Origin: MGBC163016 sp964649145
GTDB lineage: Bacteria; Actinomycetota; Coriobacteriia; Coriobacteriales; Eggerthellaceae
Assembly (NCBI GenBank): GCA_964649145.1
Contig: CAZYOQ010000007.1
Coordinates: 4,958-68,957, forward strand
Length of the DNA: 64,000 nt
Direction: 5' to 3'
Shown: piece after piece, positions 42,971-51,628 of the stretch
How positions within the stretch are numbered: the stretch's first letter is position 1
Layout: the number at the start of each line of letters is the position of its first letter
Notes under the pieces: model-generated
The model's database searches: none
Seen by the model: only the letters and a program-made list of their open reading frames with translations
Told to the model about the DNA's origin: nothing
Program-made: the position numbers and the translations under genes

Positions 42971-44017
42971 ATGTTCGACTTGAGACAAGAGGCTGCCGAT
43001 CTTGCAGCATCCTGCGATATAGACTGGGAAAAACTTGAAGGTACTTCAGTACTTATCACTGGTGCTACGGGTCTTGTTGGCTCTGCATGCGCACGTGTGC
43101 TGTTGGAGCGGAACCATGCATTTGGGTCATCTATACAGGTGAAGGCATTGGTGCGCAACGCCAAAAAAGCGCGCATTGTGCTTGATGGGTATTCGGCTAG
43201 CGATGGCCTTGAGCTTGTTTTAGGTGATGTGCAGTCTGTGGATATCGATGCGTGTGCGGCTGAATACATTATTCATGCGGCTTGCCCTACTGCATCGAAT
43301 TTCTTTATGGAACATCCTGTTGAGACCGCAAACGCAATAGTAGGTGGAACTGTTCATATGCTGGAAGCCGCAAAGGCTTCCTCAGCGAAATCCTTCGTCT
43401 ATGTTTCGAGCATGGAAGTATATGGAAACGGCAATAGTTCTCCTGGAATTGATAATGCGCTAAGAGAGGACGAAGTTGGCTTTTGCGACCCTTTGAGCGT
43501 TCGTAGTTGTTATCCAGAAGGCAAGCGTATGGCTGAACAGTACTGCATGGCTTATGCCTCTGAATATGGACTGCCTGCAAAAGTTGCTAGGCTTGCACAA
43601 ACATTTGGACCTGGTATTCCTAAAGACGACCGCCGAATTTTTGCTCATATTGCAAGAAGCGCGATAAACGGCGAGGACGTGGTTTTGAAGACGACAGGCG
43701 AGAGCACCCGCATGTATAACTACACAGCCGATGCTGTAAGGGCATTGCTGACTATACTAATTCGAGGCGAGGCCGGTGCGGCTTATAACGTCGCGAATCC
43801 CGATACATATTCCTCTGTTCGCCAGATGGCAGAAATCGTAGCTGACACGTGTGCTCGCAAACCTATGGAAGTGCGGGTAGAGTTAGACCCCAATGCGCCT
43901 TATCCCCCTGAACACCACCTGCCTCTTGATGTTAGTAAATTAGAGGCATTGGGCTGGCAACCTAAGGTGGGACTTGAAGGTATGTATCGCAATCTTATGG
44001 CGTATCTGGAGGATTAA
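42971..44017 (+). CDS. NAD-dependent epimerase/dehydratase (extended SDR)
   Basis: The 348-residue extended SDR has the nucleotide-binding ITGATGLVGSACARVLL near residues 28-44, catalytic Ser/Thr in FVYVSSMEVYG near 140 and the catalytic pair in SCYPEGKRMAEQYC (Y-x3-K) near 178. The C terminus has YPPEHHLPLDVSKLEALGW, typical of sugar-nucleotide enzymes. It probably edits the sugar or polyol portion of the precursor activated by the neighbouring cytidylyltransferase. GAGGT lies just upstream of the ATG. Confidence 0.88.
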   Translation: MFDLRQEAADLAASCDIDWEKLEGTSVLITGATGLVGSACARVLLERNHAFGSSIQVKALVRNAKKARIVLDGYSASDGLELVLGDVQSVDIDACAAEYIIHAACPTASNFFMEHPVETANAIVGGTVHMLEAAKASSAKSFVYVSSMEVYGNGNSSPGIDNALREDEVGFCDPLSVRSCYPEGKRMAEQYCMAYASEYGLPAKVARLAQTFGPGIPKDDRRIFAHIARSAINGEDVVLKTTGESTRMYNYTADAVRALLTILIRGEAGAAYNVANPDTYSSVRQMAEIVADTCARKPMEVRVELDPNAPYPPEHHLPLDVSKLEALGWQPKVGLEGMYRNLMAYLED

Positions 44018-44050
44018 AAGATAAACTATACGCATGCGCATTAAATCATT

Positions 44051-46126
44051 GTGCTTAAGTTGATAGACAGGGTAAAGTTGACCATAATCGCAAAAAGAAC
44101 CATGTGCGTTTTTCTATCGATTGTTTTAGCGGTCGCTTTCTTTCCGCTGTCATCCTACGCCAGCAATTATGAGAGCTCTACCAATGCCCAAGAATCGCCT
44201 GACGTTTCTTCTATTCCAAGTGAAGAAGACTTTGAGGACGCTTCGGAAAACCAGCTTATTGTTACTTACGCCGATGATGCCCTTGGTTTGTGTGATCAGA
44301 TATGTGTTTCTGATCTTGATGAGGCATCTTTAGAGGAAGTGGCTTTAAGCGACGCTGATATTCAAACGACACTGTCTGATATGGGAGCCATAGATTCCGA
44401 TCTCTTAGTAGATCAAAGAGAAAGTGAGAACGCGGAGGCTTGTTCGCTACTTACCTTTGAAGACGACACAGATCTTCAAGAAGTAGCAGCGCAGATGCTT
44501 AGTTGCCCAGAGGTGGTTGAAGTCCAGCCGAATTATACTTACGAGCTTTTTAGTGTCGGGTCTACGTCTTATTACGATGCTTCGGGGTCTACATCTGCAA
44601 ATCATGTAACCGACGACCCGTATTCGCTTGTATCGGAAAGCGCCGCGCTTAACCAAAACTACATTTATACAACCAAGATCGCTGATGCTTGGGCGCGCGG
44701 TTACAGGTCAAATGAGGAAGTAAGCATTGCCGTTATTGATTCGGGCGTGCGCTGCGATCACCCTGATTTGCAGTCTGTAATTGACACAACACATGCCCGC
44801 GATTTCACTTCAGACAACCCTAATGGTTCTACTTACGACATTTCACCTTCTTATTGGACGGGCAAAACAGGTTATGAATGTCACGGAACATGGGTGTCGG
44901 GCATATTGGGGGCTGCCGCGAATAATGGCCAAGGCATAGCGGGCACCTCTTACAATGCGCACATAATTCCGATAAAGGTGACAGACGGGGAAACTCTTTA
45001 CAGTGACGCTGTAGTTAGGGCGTACAAGTATCTTGATAACTTGATAGAGTCCAACGAGGTTTCAAATTTGAAGGTCATAAACCTTTCTATGGGAGGAAGC
45101 TCTGATGACGCTTTGCTCAAAAAGTATATTACTCACATGTCCGATTCTCATAATGTCTTAACGGTTGCCGCTTCTGGAAACAATTCCAGCACGGATCATT
45201 TGTATCCTGCAGATTATTCCAATGTTTTATCTGTTATGTCTGTGAATTCTGATTTGACCAAGGCGAAGTTTTCGAGTTACGGCGATGAGGATGTTTCGGC
45301 ACCGGGCGTAAACATCACAACTACTATCCCTTATTCTGGTACATGGTCTTCAAGCTCTGAGGGGAAGTACTCGAAGAGCGGAATGAGCGGAACTTCGTTT
45401 TCCGCGCCAATCGCCGCAGGCGTTGCAGCAATCTGCTATGCCGTAAAGCCCACAGCCACAGCAAGCGAGGTCAGATACTCTATTATTTCTGGAGCCGATT
45501 CCCTGAAAAGTATTGACAAGCAATGCGCCCCTTATTTGAATGCTTTAGGAGCTGTGAAAGCCCTCATTAGCGGTAAGGGATTATATGAGGCCACGCATAC
45601 TGCGATATCTAGCGCCAAGGTCGCATCTATCACCGCTAAGGTTTATACGGGAAAACAAATCAAGCCCTCCCCGAAAATCACTTTAAACGGAAAGACCTTG
45701 AAGCGCGGCACCGATTACACGCTTTCATATTCCAATAATAAAAAACCTGGGAAAGCCACGATAACGATTAAAGCAATAGGAGCATACAAGGGGTCAAAGA
45801 AGGTAACCTTCAAGATCAGCCCTAAGGCCTCCAAGATTCTTAAACTTAAAGCGGGTCGGGGCTCTATCACGGTTAAATGGAAGCGGCAGAAGTCTAGCGC
45901 TTCTGGGTATCAAATCAGGTACTCGACCTCGTCTGCGCGCAATTCAGACAAGAAACTTAAGCGAGGCAAGACCGTTACCATTTCAGGCAAGAGCCGCTAT
46001 AAAAAGAAGCTGACCGCTTTGAAGTCGAAGACGCGATACTACGTAGAAGTAAGGACGTATAAAACGTCTAATAATGTCAGATATCACAGTAAGTGGTCGG
46101 CACTGAAGAAAGTTACCACCAAGTAA
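44051..46126 (+). CDS. Secreted subtilisin-like protease with C-terminal FnIII domain
   Basis: The 691-residue exported S8 protease has a signal peptide (about 1-37, ending FFPLSSYA-S) and a prodomain (to about 200, ending in the VVEVQPNYTYEL pattern). The catalytic domain has Asp230 (AVIDSGVRCDHPD), His278 (YECHGTWVSG) and Ser449 (GTSFSAPIAAG). A Y-T-G-K-Q-I-K-P/GTDYTLSYSNN surface domain (about 530-590) and a fibronectin-III-like domain follow to the end. No LPxTG is present. I accept GTG 44051 because its N-terminal sequence resembles that of the FnIII protein encoded at 46899-49006. It may process neighbouring surface proteins. Confidence 0.9.
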   Translation: MLKLIDRVKLTIIAKRTMCVFLSIVLAVAFFPLSSYASNYESSTNAQESPDVSSIPSEEDFEDASENQLIVTYADDALGLCDQICVSDLDEASLEEVALSDADIQTTLSDMGAIDSDLLVDQRESENAEACSLLTFEDDTDLQEVAAQMLSCPEVVEVQPNYTYELFSVGSTSYYDASGSTSANHVTDDPYSLVSESAALNQNYIYTTKIADAWARGYRSNEEVSIAVIDSGVRCDHPDLQSVIDTTHARDFTSDNPNGSTYDISPSYWTGKTGYECHGTWVSGILGAAANNGQGIAGTSYNAHIIPIKVTDGETLYSDAVVRAYKYLDNLIESNEVSNLKVINLSMGGSSDDALLKKYITHMSDSHNVLTVAASGNNSSTDHLYPADYSNVLSVMSVNSDLTKAKFSSYGDEDVSAPGVNITTTIPYSGTWSSSSEGKYSKSGMSGTSFSAPIAAGVAAICYAVKPTATASEVRYSIISGADSLKSIDKQCAPYLNALGAVKALISGKGLYEATHTAISSAKVASITAKVYTGKQIKPSPKITLNGKTLKRGTDYTLSYSNNKKPGKATITIKAIGAYKGSKKVTFKISPKASKILKLKAGRGSITVKWKRQKSSASGYQIRYSTSSARNSDKKLKRGKTVTISGKSRYKKKLTALKSKTRYYVEVRTYKTSNNVRYHSKWSALKKVTTK

Positions 46127-46169
46127 TTCGCGATATTTAATGCTGGCTTTTTGCGGCGCGATTTTGAAA

Positions 46170-46685
46170 TTATAGGTCGTCAGCGTCGATGCAGGTGTCT
46201 TCGTCTTGATCTACTGAAGAGGATGACTTGCTTGAGCTTGAGGACTTAGACGAACTTGACTTGCTGCTCGATGCGCTCGACTTACTACTAGATGAGCTTG
46301 ACTTGCTCTTTGTCGAAGACGAGCTTTTAGTGCTAGAGTTGCTCGATTTCGATGTTGACGATTTGCTTGAAGTAGAGCTGCTCGAGGTGGATTTGGAAGT
46401 GGAGCTACTTGAAGTGGACTTGCTTGAAGAGGTGGTACTTGTTGCCGACTTCGACGAAGAACTATCTTTGGTGTTGGTGTCCTCTACACTACCTTCTACT
46501 TCATTTTTGCTTGAATCAGAGGCTGAAGAGGCTTCGCTAGAAGAGCTGTCTTTTTCGATGATATCTTCTGCCGCTATCTCCTCATCAGATGATTCTGTCT
46601 GTTCAGATGAGCTGCATCCACCTAGAATTCCAGCACTAAGGCAAAGTGTTACAGCGATGGCTGTGATCTTCTTCGATGTTTTCAC
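46170..46685 (-). CDS. Serine-rich lipoprotein
   Basis: The 171-residue protein has a lipoprotein signal with lipobox LGGC (Cys near residue 24), then an acidic 60-residue segment. About 90 residues of almost uninterrupted Ser, Lys and Thr (SSSSKS-type repeats) follow, before a short acidic end containing one Cys (DEDTCIDADDL). It is probably an extended, disordered stalk anchored to the membrane. It is in the region of secreted proteins and convergent with the subtilase gene. Repetitive codons make the opposite strand open as well; that frame is taken as an artefact. Confidence 0.7.
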   Translation of the reverse strand: MKTSKKITAIAVTLCLSAGILGGCSSSEQTESSDEEIAAEDIIEKDSSSSEASSASDSSKNEVEGSVEDTNTKDSSSSKSATSTTSSSKSTSSSSTSKSTSSSSTSSKSSTSKSSNSSTKSSSSTKSKSSSSSSKSSASSSKSSSSKSSSSSKSSSSVDQDEDTCIDADDL

Positions 46686-46810
46686 TCGGGATCCTTTCGC
46701 AGTATTCGTAAAAGGTGACTTAATCTTTTATTTTCAGCCATAACTATAGCCCAAGAATTACTGCTTTTTCTAGCTTAGAGACAAACGACAATAACTTGGC
46801 GCTTTACATT

Positions 46811-46905
46811 GAGAGGCTTTTGGAAGAGTGAGGCTTTAAAAAAACGATGCACTGGAAAGGTGACGCCCTATAGAAGCGACGCCTTAAAAAATGACGCTTT
46901 AGAAG
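46811..46905 (+). repeat. Five diverged 16-bp units
   Basis: TGAGGCTTTAAAAAAA, CGATGCACTGGAAAGG, TGACGCCCTATAGAAG, CGACGCCTTAAAAAA and TGACGCTTTAGAAGG follow one another head to tail between the Ser-rich lipoprotein gene and the end of the FnIII gene. Confidence 0.65.
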
Positions 46906-49006
46906 GTAGAAACACGGTAAACGTAGTTATCCCTCATAAATTTTTTGTTCTGAGTGTAAGACCTATAGAAACCTGCGTAAGCTTTTGTTCCTGCTAAGAA
47001 AAAGCTTTCAAGCTCGTATGATTTCTGCAAGCGCGTGGTGGTCACGTATTCGCCGTCCCAGTTATAAGCGCTTATGATGTTATAGCGTTTTGAGCTTGTC
47101 GACCCAAAGCTTTCTCCTATCAAGATATTGTCGCCTGAGACCTCGATGCATTGATATACCTGGTCTTTTTTCGCTGTTAGTGCTATGTATTTGATCATAT
47201 TGAAATTTGAGTCGAGAAGCACTACATTGTGGCTTCCGGCCAGAAGGCATGCATAGGCATTCTCGTTTTTAGAGTAAGCGATAGAAGCAATTCCCTTATA
47301 AGCCTTAATTTGTGAGACGGTTGCTCCTTGAAGCGTGGTAGGTGCTTTGACCGTGTGCGTTTTGATGATTTTTAAGGTGCTTTTGCTTACTTCAGTTACG
47401 GTCTTATAGTTGCCAGAACCATGTGCGACTACCAGCCGTTTTGTGGTCGAATTGTAGGTAATCCCGTTTGCGTGATTAAGCTTCAAAGGTTTTGAGAGTT
47501 TCACTACTTTTCTTGTGCTGATTTTTACCTTTGCTATTTTGCAGCGATTGTTCGATTTGTTAATAAGGCATAAATACATGTAAGTGCCATCAGAACATCC
47601 TCCCTGCATCGTGTCGTATTGACCCATTTTCTGGCCAGCTCTAGCGCGCAGTTCGAAACGCTTTGACTTGGTCACATACTTCACTTTCGTCTTGGACTTC
47701 TTTGTTGCGGATGTCTTTTTCTTTACTTTGTACTTGTACTTCAATATCGACATTGATGCTGTTTTGGTCTTATTTGTATAGTTGCAGGTATTCCATAAAG
47801 AGTATTGCTTCTTACTGGATACATTTCCGTAGGCTCTGATTCGAACGCAGTAATTGACGGATTTCGACAGGCCTGTGAAGGTTACGGATCCGCTCGAGCT
47901 AGCTTTTATCGTTTTGGACTTTTTGCTGGAAAAGGCCGAGTTTCTTGAACATTGGATGGTATAGCCGCTTGCTCCTTCAACCTCTGTCCACTTTACGGTG
48001 AGTTTTGTGGATGATTTTTTTGTAGAGAAAGAAGGGCTTTCCATCCTGAAGCCTAGATTTGGTTCAGCTGGAAGGCTAATATCCCTACCGCTGACGTAGG
48101 AAGGAAGGTAGGAAAATTCGACTAAAGAATTAGACGTGTTGGCGTTGGTCTTGTAGGCCATGACAGTGTATTCATACATTTGCCCATATGAGGCCTTTGT
48201 GTCTGTCCAGCTAATTGTTCTGTTAGAGGTGATGGTTTTATACTTCGCCCAGCCCATTTCATTAAAATATGCTTTTTTGAAATATTGAGAGTCAAGGGTA
48301 AGCGTATTTCCAGAAAGGCCGCTTTCGAAAATTCCGTCGGCAGAACTGCCACTGTCCTGGTCTCGTCTTAGAATGATATAGCCTTCTGCGCTACTTACGC
48401 GAGACCATGTGAGCATAAGGCCTTTGGATGTTTGTTCGATACTTTGGATTTCAGGCTTCTTCGCGATTCCGAAAGTAAATGTAATGGGTTCGTCGGAAGG
48501 TTCTGGTTCTGGCTCCGGTTCAGGTTCAGGGTCGGGTGCCGGCTCTGGTTCTTGGTCTGGCGCCGGGTCAGAATCTGAATCAGAATCGGAGTCTGAGTCG
48601 GCGCCTGTGTCGGAATCAGAATCGGAGTCTGTGTCGGAATCAGAATTGGAGTCTAGATTCGAGCCTGATTCTTGGTCTGAGTTCGAGTCGGATTCCATGT
48701 CTGAGTCAAGATTTTCTGATGTAGAGGTATTCGCTTCACTGGAAGTTTCATTGTTAGCATATGCACTCGGGTATGAAGTGNNNNNNNNNNNNNNNNNNNN
48801 NNNNNNNNNNNNNNNNNNNNNNNNNNNNNNNNNNNNNNNNNNNNNNNNNNNNNNNNNNNNNNNNNNNNNNNNNNNNNNNNGGTATTCGCTTCACTGGAAG
48901 TTTCATTGTTAGCATATGCACTCGGGTATGAAGTGCTGAAGACAAGCAGTATAGAGAGACAGACGCAAGTTGTCTTTTTTGCCAAATTGACTGCTATATC
49001 CAGCAT
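46899..49006 (-). CDS. Secreted SD-repeat and FnIII surface protein, interrupted by an artificial gap
   Basis: Read from 49006, the protein starts MLDIAVNLAKKTTCVCLSIL with a signal peptide ending near SAYA-N. The 100 N and the repeated 55 bp (total 155 bp) then break the frame. Removing them restores one frame of about 650 residues: signal peptide, an Asp/Ser dipeptide-repeat stalk, a Glu/Pro repeat, FnIII-like domains (containing GLMLTWSRVSSAEGYIIL and SSTKLTVKWTEVEGASGYTI), and a C-terminal domain of repeating beta units (about 400-650), propeller-like. It is a probable adhesin or matrix protein. It has no visible sortase signal. Confidence 0.8.
48781..48880. other. Scaffold gap, artificial (same 55 bp on both sides)
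   Basis: The 55 bp before the gap (48726-48780) and after it (48881-48935) are identical. Contigs therefore overlap rather than being separated, and deletion of 155 bp gives a continuous gene. Confidence 0.95.
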
Positions 49007-49213
49007 TGACCCCTGACTTCAACGTTTATGTATTAAACCAGTTTTACAATGATAGCATCTGCATGTTTATTTGAATGCAGATAATCCTTTAAAGAGAATA
49101 AAGGAATACAGCGTGTTTGGAAAGCTTGATGGATGCGGGATTGGCTTTTTGTCCATTCCGCTTTATTTAGCTTTAGCGTTGAAGGTTGTTTGTGTGTGTC
49201 GAAGGGAAGAAAA

Positions 49214-50623
49214 ATGACTGGGCGTTTTTCGACAAAGGGAGCAAAGCTTGCAGTCGCGTTTATTTTGATGGCTGCTCTAGCCTCTTTGACGCTTCTACTT
49301 GCTGCACCAGATCACGCATTTGCGGCATCTGGTAGTGGTGACAAGGTTGTGTGGACTCAGAAAGGTGGGAAATTCTATTGCAAGATAGATGGGAAACGCC
49401 AAGTTGGAAAAATAGTGACCATAAACAAGAAGAAGTACCTCTTCGACAAAAATGGCGCACAGCAGACAGGTTGGAGGAAGGTAGGTAAAAGCTATTACTA
49501 CTTCAAGCCTGGTAAAAAATCGGCTGGATATATGGTCGAAAACAAGGTGGTCAATGGCGTTCGGCTTCTCCCGACAGGCAAAGCGCTTTTGAACAGCGAG
49601 ACACGCAAGGAAATGGTGGCTTTGCGTGAAGCTCAAGATTTCCTTGATAAATATACTAAGCCCGCTTGGTCGAAGAGTAAAAAATTAAGCAAGTCGTTCC
49701 GCGTTTTAGTCAAGAACTACAGCGAGCGCCTTTGGCATCAATATTCGCACTCTAAAGGATGGGCCAGAAGGGAAGCGCTGGATTTGTTCCAGAAGAAATC
49801 AGGGCCTTGCTATGCTTATGGGGCTGCATTTGCCTATATTGCAAGCGCTATCGGGTATAAGAAATGCGTTGCGGTTTCAAGTGGAGCACACGGATGGGCC
49901 GAGATAAACGGTAAGGTTTACGACCCTGAGTGGACCAAGCATCAAAGCAGATGGTTGTACGGCATATCTGAGAGTCAAAGAGGAGAGCCCGGCATACTGG
50001 GTTATTTCAGTAATGGGTTTTATAAGGTCACCATCAATCCTCAAAGCAAAGAGATTGGCGGAACAAAAAGCGCCAAAAGCAAGTGGGTCACAATCAACGG
50101 AAATAAATACTATTTCAAGTCAAATGGAAAGATGGCCACAGGCTCTACTAAGATCAAGGGGAAGTGGTACGTATTCAAATCAAATGGAAAGCTTGCACTT
50201 GGAAAGACCACTCATATAGTTACCGTTAATGGCTCCAAATATCAGGTAAGTAAATCTGGACGTGCGAAGGCCGGATGGAATTCTAAGAAAACAAGGTATT
50301 ACAACAAGAAAGGCCAGATGCTTACAGGCGATTCGGTCGTAGGTGAAAAGTTTTTGGCGTTTTCTTCTAGCGGCGTCTATAACAGCGCCAGAACTGCAAA
50401 GTTGCGATCCGCTAGCGTTTTGGAGAAGGATGCAAGCAAATTAATTGCGCTGCTTGGCACCCCTAAGAAAACATCGTATTCGAAAAGCTGCAATCAAGTT
50501 AAAGACGAAGCGGGTAATTGGATGGAAGGCGACGACGGGATCTTGGAGTATGCCAATTTCTGTGTGTATACCTTTAGAGGGACAGACGGTATTGTCAGGT
50601 TCATGGGAGTAAGCTCTAAATGA
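49214..50623 (+). CDS. Secreted transglutaminase-like protein with wall-binding repeats
   Basis: The 469-residue protein has a signal peptide (about 1-41, ending DHAFA-A). Choline-binding-type or glucan-binding-type repeats follow (about 45-125, with KKYLFDKNGAQQTGWRKVGKSYYYF). The transglutaminase-like core has candidate triad Cys199 (GPCYAYG), His226 (AHGWAEI) and Asp237 (VYDPEW). More wall-binding repeats (about 290-390, with YYFKSNGKMATG) and a C-terminal domain of unknown type come next. The fold includes both cross-linking enzymes and cysteine peptidases. ATG 49214 has GAAGGGAAG upstream; an in-frame ATG at 49133 would destroy the signal peptide. Confidence 0.85.
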   Translation: MTGRFSTKGAKLAVAFILMAALASLTLLLAAPDHAFAASGSGDKVVWTQKGGKFYCKIDGKRQVGKIVTINKKKYLFDKNGAQQTGWRKVGKSYYYFKPGKKSAGYMVENKVVNGVRLLPTGKALLNSETRKEMVALREAQDFLDKYTKPAWSKSKKLSKSFRVLVKNYSERLWHQYSHSKGWARREALDLFQKKSGPCYAYGAAFAYIASAIGYKKCVAVSSGAHGWAEINGKVYDPEWTKHQSRWLYGISESQRGEPGILGYFSNGFYKVTINPQSKEIGGTKSAKSKWVTINGNKYYFKSNGKMATGSTKIKGKWYVFKSNGKLALGKTTHIVTVNGSKYQVSKSGRAKAGWNSKKTRYYNKKGQMLTGDSVVGEKFLAFSSSGVYNSARTAKLRSASVLEKDASKLIALLGTPKKTSYSKSCNQVKDEAGNWMEGDDGILEYANFCVYTFRGTDGIVRFMGVSSK

Positions 50624-50719
50624 GTGTAGGGCGAAACGATCGCTAGCATGGGCGGATATATATTAAAATATCCACTCACAAGCTGACTTTTCAAACAAGA
50701 TAATGGGGGGAATCATAAT

Positions 50720-51577
50720 ATGCTAGAACTTGCGCTTCCCAAGCGAATCATGGCAGTATCTTTATGTGCTGTCTTGGCTATAGGCACCTGCGGGTTGGTT
50801 CCCTTAGAGGCTCAGGCCACAAGTGTTCCCTCAAAGACCAGCATCTCTAAGGTTCAGAAGGCGTCCAAGAGCTTCACTGTTAAGTGGAAGAAGAACTCAT
50901 CGAAAGCGGTCTCGGGTTATCAGATTCGATACAGCACCAAAAAAAGCATGAAATCTGGTGTGAAGACCGTAAAAGTTGGCAAGAGTGCTACCTCAAAGAA
51001 GATTAAGTCTGGTGTGAAGGCCGCAACTACATACTATGTTCAGATTCGTGTTGCTTACAAAGTCAGTGGTAAGACCAAATACACTGGATGGTCTGCCAAG
51101 AAATCTGTTACCACGATGGTTGGTAGCGGCAATTCCACATTTGATAAGAAAATCGAATCAATATTGTCTAAGAAGGTTAAGAAAACAGGAACTGCGGGGC
51201 TTAAGCGTGCCTTCAATTATGTTGCAGACATGCCTCAGGGAAACACCACAACCGCCAAACTCACAGGGGCTTGGAAAAAGTGGTCTGTTACATACGCAAA
51301 AGCTATGGTCTCTAAACAGCGCGGCAATTGCTATCAGGCCGGAGCCTTGATGGCTTGGCTTGCGAAAGGATTGGGCTACGAGGCGCGTGCGTGCACGGGC
51401 ACATACACTGGCGGAAGTGGCAAGGTGAGCCCTCATGGCTGGGCCGAGGTCAAAATTGGTGGCAAATGGTACATTTTCGACGCCAATAACCAAAATACTG
51501 CGAACAAGGCGAATCTTTCTGTGAGCTATTACAAGGTCTCAAAGACCTCTGAGACCGGCAAGAAATACTCCGAGTAA
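50720..51577 (+). CDS. Secreted FnIII plus transglutaminase-like protein
   Basis: The 285-residue protein has a signal peptide (about 1-33, ending EAQA-T), one FnIII-like domain (about 38-130, SKSFTVKWKKNSSKAVSGYQIRY) and a C-terminal transglutaminase-like domain. Candidate triad: Cys204 (GNCYQAG), His239 (PHGWAEV) and Asp254 (IFDANN). The FnIII segment is close to the C-terminal domain of the subtilase at 44-46 kb. The protein differs from its upstream neighbour by using FnIII instead of wall-binding repeats. It starts after GGGGGGAATC. Confidence 0.85.
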   Translation: MLELALPKRIMAVSLCAVLAIGTCGLVPLEAQATSVPSKTSISKVQKASKSFTVKWKKNSSKAVSGYQIRYSTKKSMKSGVKTVKVGKSATSKKIKSGVKAATTYYVQIRVAYKVSGKTKYTGWSAKKSVTTMVGSGNSTFDKKIESILSKKVKKTGTAGLKRAFNYVADMPQGNTTTAKLTGAWKKWSVTYAKAMVSKQRGNCYQAGALMAWLAKGLGYEARACTGTYTGGSGKVSPHGWAEVKIGGKWYIFDANNQNTANKANLSVSYYKVSKTSETGKKYSE

Positions 51578-51628
51578 GTTTCGATTCATTGTGAAGCTCA
51601 TTTTGGAATATTGGCCTGAAATGAATTA

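Noticed and set aside
46228..46743. A 171-residue Leu/Asp/Glu-rich frame on the plus strand opposite the Ser-rich lipoprotein gene
   Set aside because: It mirrors the serine-codon repeats of the other strand. The minus-strand frame has a lipoprotein signal and a biologically sensible composition; this one has neither signal nor ribosome site.
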